From Virgibacillus_N oceani_A (GTDB taxonomy: Bacteria; Bacillota; Bacilli; Bacillales; Amphibacillaceae): DNA of 64,000 nucleotides. The notes beneath the pieces are model-generated. The model worked only from the letters and a program-made list of their open reading frames with translations, was not told the DNA's origin and ran no database searches. The stretch lies in assembly GCA_041521345.1 (NCBI GenBank), contig JBGOHB010000019.1. One strand, written 5' to 3'. Every line of letters begins with the position of its first letter. Position 1 is the first letter of the stretch. A program made the translations under genes and the position numbers. Shown piece by piece: positions 61,557 to 64,000 of this stretch.

Positions 61557-61820
61557 ATGAAAGAACAAACGTACCAAATTACTGCAGACACTGGCGTACA
61601 TGCACGTCCTGCAACATTGCTTGTAAATAAAGCAGGTCAATATGAAGCCGAAATAGAGTTAATATATAATGAAAAGACCGTAAATCTTAAATCCATCATG
61701 GGTGTTATGTCTCTTGGAATTCCTAAAGGGGCTGAAGTGAAAATAACAGCAAACGGCGGAGATGAAGAGGAAGCAATGACAGGGATAGATAGCGTTATTA
61801 AAGAACACCTCGGTGAATAA
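61557..61820 (+). CDS. ptsH: HPr phosphocarrier, stand-alone
   Basis: 87 aa from ATG 61557. With this start the phosphorylatable residues fall exactly at His15 (GVHARPA) and Ser46 (NLKSIMGVMSLG), the EI and HPr-kinase sites, so it is HPr and not Crh (which lacks His15). It passes phosphate to sugar PTS enzymes and, Ser-phosphorylated, aids CcpA repression. No ptsI follows; a hairpin does. Confidence 0.92.
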   Translation: MKEQTYQITADTGVHARPATLLVNKAGQYEAEIELIYNEKTVNLKSIMGVMSLGIPKGAEVKITANGGDEEEAMTGIDSVIKEHLGE

Positions 61821-61832
61821 GCAAATTGCTTA

Positions 61833-61877
61833 AAGAAGTATGGAAATGAATGAAGATTTCTTATACTTCTTTTTTTG
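61833..61877 (+). terminator. Terminator after ptsH
   Basis: AAGAAGTAT pairs with ATACTTCTT, with an inner pairing of GGAAAT and ATTTCT, and a T-run. Confidence 0.8.
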
Positions 61878-61955
61878 TATGCGGTAAGTCAAATGAAGGT
61901 TAATTAAACTGTTCGATATTTTCAACTTAAATAATTTGCAGAAGGTCGTGATAGG

Positions 61956-62138
61956 TTGAGAACGAAAGAAGAAGTAATTAGGTTAATAAAAGATATGCCA
62001 AATAATGTAACTACGGAAGATATCATCAAAGAACTTTATGCGAAATTAAAACTGGATAGGGAATTACAAAAAATGCAGGATGAAGGAACCCATGCTAATA
62101 ATGGGGGAGCCGGCAAAGTGGGTAAGTGGCTGCATTAG
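61956..62138 (+). CDS. Orphan antitoxin-like protein
   Basis: 60 aa from TTG 61956 with GAAGG upstream. Pattern: KEEVIRLIKDMPNNVTTEDIIKELYAKLKLD and a KVGKWL end, like small antitoxin/addiction-module proteins (KEEVL..I..LP.DVT.EDI...LY.R.KI..GL and a final KKW.). No toxin (RelE/ParE type) follows; the next gene is kapB on the other strand. Could be a solitary regulator. Confidence 0.6.
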   Translation: MRTKEEVIRLIKDMPNNVTTEDIIKELYAKLKLDRELQKMQDEGTHANNGGAGKVGKWLH

Positions 62139-62346
62139 TAGCAAGTGGGAGACTGTTTAGAAAATTTTTATGAGAAAGATTATAAATATAGGGGGAGCTT
62201 CTAGGGACCTTCAAGATTGGCTCAGTATAAAAATAGTTTATATATAAATCATTGTCGATCGCGACTCTGTTATTAGCTCTCTTGTTTATGCTGAAAATAC
62301 AAAATTCACTCATGAAATATTATTTCATAAGCGAATTCGAATAGGA

Positions 62347-62739
62347 TTAATAGTATTTTTTCTTATAAATATTTTCTTCCAGTCCTTCTAGCTTTTGAAG
62401 TGCTGCCTGATTAAATTCCGATTCCTTTGCCTCCAGCTTTTCTCTATATACCTGTACAGCCTGTTTCAAGGATGTACCGTATTCCGGAATCACCTCGTCA
62501 AAAGGATGTACTGCCGGTTTTTTGACATTCATTTTTTCATGATGGGCCAGTGCTTTTCTTTCATGGAAAAATACCCCTTTCACTTCACCGGGGTTATGAA
62601 TATCACCCTGCATCGGATGTTTATAAACAGCTAGGACTTCGATCAAATAGCGTTCCCCTCTATCTTCTTTTACCTCACCTATATATGTGCCTGAATTATA
62701 ATGTGCGCGTACGATTTCGCCAATACTTACCTCTGCCAT
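62347..62739 (-). CDS. kapB: KapB, kinase-associated lipoprotein B
   Basis: 130 aa with AAGGAGG upstream. KapB domain: GEIVRAHYNSGTYIGEVKEDRGERYLIEVLAVYKHPMQGDIHNPGEVK (start and middle seen in parts). B. subtilis KapB is needed for KinB to send phosphate into the Spo0A relay; here kinB is not in the window. Despite its traditional name this copy shows no lipobox and no signal peptide. Confidence 0.93.
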   Translation of the reverse strand: MAEVSIGEIVRAHYNSGTYIGEVKEDRGERYLIEVLAVYKHPMQGDIHNPGEVKGVFFHERKALAHHEKMNVKKPAVHPFDEVIPEYGTSLKQAVQVYREKLEAKESEFNQAALQKLEGLEENIYKKKYY

Positions 62740-62941
62740 AATAGCAACCTCCTTATCCTAATTGTGCCAAAAATACAGCAGATTAGCGAATAAAATACAA
62801 CAGTAAACAAAAATGATTACTCCATTTATTGTGCCAGGGTCCCTAATTTAAAAAAATGTAACAGATTAGTGAACTTATCTTCATTGGTTTAGAATAATTA
62901 CAATCTCTGATATAATATCCAATGAAGGATGTGAACGTAAT

Positions 62942-63127
62942 ATGATGCCTTTTCTCTATTTCCCTGAAGATAAATCAGAATATATTCCAGCGGTTATTGC
63001 GCTAATCGTCTTTATAATTTTAGCAGGGATAGCAATGTATCTTATATATAAAAAATCCAAAAAAGATGAAGAGAAATTTAATGAAAAGTATAGCCAGCGC
63101 ATCAGTGAAGCTGAAGATCGACACTAA
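62942..63127 (+). CDS. Small membrane protein, 61 aa
   Basis: ATG 62942 after AAGGATGTG. A single membrane helix (about residues 14-37: YIPAVIALIVFIILAGIAMYLIY) and a highly charged C-terminal tail (KKSKKDEEKFNEK). Type unknown. It has its own terminator. Confidence 0.6.
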   Translation: MMPFLYFPEDKSEYIPAVIALIVFIILAGIAMYLIYKKSKKDEEKFNEKYSQRISEAEDRH

Positions 63128-63155
63128 CAAAACCTCTTAAATAAAGAGGTTTTGT
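63126..63155 (+). terminator. Terminator after the small membrane protein
   Basis: AAAACCTCTT pairs with AAGAGGTTTT around AAATA, then GTTG. Confidence 0.75.
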
Positions 63156-63216
63156 TGATTAGCATTTCTTTATTTGTAAATACTAACAGGAAAAGTTATG
63201 AAAAGGAGAAAGAATT

Positions 63217-63792
63217 ATGCGTTTTGTATTTTTCCTTATTGTTCTTTTCCTGGCTTCCTGCCAGACGGGTGACCTATCCTCAAGAACGGTTGAAATGTAT
63301 AATACATCTGGTGATATGGTCGGTACTGCCAATTTATCGGAGCAGGAAGACGGGGTTCAAATAGAACTTGAACTGGAAGGATTGGAGCCGGGATTTCATG
63401 GAATACATGTACATGAAAACCCAACCTGTGAGTCGCCAGACTTTACAAGTGCCGGGAATCATTTGAATCCGGAAGGGAATGAGCATGGATTAATGCATCC
63501 GGATGGGCCCCACCTTGGTGATTTGCCAAATATTGAAGCAGATGACGAAGGACTTGTAGAGGCTGAATTAAAGCTTGCCGAAGCAACGATGCTGGATGGA
63601 AAGAACTCCATTTTATCCGAAGAGGGAAGCTCTTTGGTTATCCACGCTGGCCAGGATGATGGTGTCAGCCAGCCTGGCGGTAATGCAGGCGAGCGGATTA
63701 TCTGTGGTGAAATTTTGACTGATCCTGATGCAGAGGAGGCCGATGATACGCCGACAGACCCGACACAGTTTAATGAGGATCAGGAAGAATAA
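63217..63792 (+). CDS. SodC/YojM-like Cu,Zn superoxide dismutase lipoprotein
   Basis: 191 aa, AAAGGAGAA upstream. A lipoprotein signal ends in LASC at residue 15. The SodC fold follows, with ligand residues visible: FHGIHVHE (two His), AGNHLNP (bridging His), NEHG and GPHLGDLPN (zinc His, His, Asp), and LVIHAG (fourth copper His). Cys pair (CESPDF.. and RIICGEI) could form the fold disulfide. B. subtilis YojM lacks some copper ligands, so this copy looks more like an active enzyme. The C-terminus is an acidic, disordered tail. Confidence 0.85.
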   Translation: MRFVFFLIVLFLASCQTGDLSSRTVEMYNTSGDMVGTANLSEQEDGVQIELELEGLEPGFHGIHVHENPTCESPDFTSAGNHLNPEGNEHGLMHPDGPHLGDLPNIEADDEGLVEAELKLAEATMLDGKNSILSEEGSSLVIHAGQDDGVSQPGGNAGERIICGEILTDPDAEEADDTPTDPTQFNEDQEE

Positions 63793-64000
63793 AGAATACT
63801 TTGCATTTTTCGATAAATGTGACTGTGGATGAATTCCATCATAATGCAAGGTAAAAACTTAAATACAGATTACCACTAGCGTTGCATAAATATTGATTTA
63901 ATTTTCTGTTTTTATCACTTTCTGGATTAGAGCCAAAAAAGTAAATACCCAATCAAAGGTGGCTCCATCCATTTGGGATTTATTTACAATTAGACTAAAG
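63793..64000. other. End of window
   Basis: 208 bases. On the minus strand an open frame enters from the right edge and stops at 63900-63898 (33 residues, ending AFLALIQ-like FLALIQKVIKTEN); it may be the end of a gene beyond the window. Confidence 0.25.

Noticed and set aside
63898..64000. Minus-strand frame entering from the right edge
   Set aside because: Only 33 residues visible with no recognisable motif; noted under the window end only.

Overview
The window is a chromosomal segment of a low-GC, endospore-forming Bacillota, most likely a halotolerant member of the Bacillaceae in the Oceanobacillus/Virgibacillus/Lentibacillus neighbourhood. This rests on protein similarity recalled from Bacillus subtilis, on gene order that largely matches two B. 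subtilis neighbourhoods, and on spore genes (lytH, yunB, yutC-like, yutH, kapB, ctpB). No rRNA, tRNA, CRISPR array, prophage or intact insertion sequence was seen. Species cannot be fixed without a database search.

Region 1 (1-8.9 kb): the end of comFA, comFC, then the late flagellar block yvyF-flgM-flgN-flgK-flgL-yviE-fliW-csrA and flaG-fliD-fliS-fliT. Sigma-D-type -10 elements precede flgM and flaG. The flagellin gene hag, which sits between csrA and flaG in B. subtilis, is absent here. Region 2 (9-22 kb): hpf, secA, prfB (with programmed +1 frameshift), cytochrome c551 cccB, and a division/envelope group: ftsE, ftsX, a coiled-coil M23 hydrolase, ctpB and minJ. Region 3 (22-30 kb): a remnant of an Rpn-type nuclease, a ykoP/ykoQ/ykoN-like lipid/envelope cluster, and uvrBA behind a LexA-like box.

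Region 4 (30-36 kb) is the sufCDSUB iron-sulfur assembly operon. Region 5 (36-53 kb) is yun/yut-type: TauE-type exporter, yunD, yunC, yunB, an NSS-family sodium symporter, lytH, a YhcN/YlaJ lipoprotein, yutD, an amidase, yutE, a SufR-like regulator, yutF, yutG, yutH, a glycerate-type dehydrogenase, the NifU-like yutI and the A-type carrier yutM. Region 6 (53-64 kb): a frameshifted Crp/Fnr regulator, a GlcG/HbpS protein, yumC, type II NADH dehydrogenase, yuiB-yuiC-yuiD, bioY behind a BirA-type operator, deoD, a stand-alone ptsH, an orphan antitoxin-like gene, kapB and a SodC-like lipoprotein.

Functional themes: flagellar late assembly with FliW/CsrA control, FtsEX-linked wall hydrolysis, iron-sulfur cluster biogenesis (Suf machine, two carriers and a putative Fe-S-sensing regulator in one window), and spore formation. 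The least ordinary signals are non-coding or tiny. They are: two tandem peptides of 27 and 46 aa with one membrane segment each (49066-49378, minus), one with its Shine-Dalgarno locked in a hairpin; a 38-bp dyad over a perfect sigma-A promoter in front of the sodium symporter; a nested triple-arm GC-rich element before prfB; 52-bp tandem repeats between bioY and deoD; and remnants of a minimal-nucleotidyltransferase partner protein and an Rpn nuclease.
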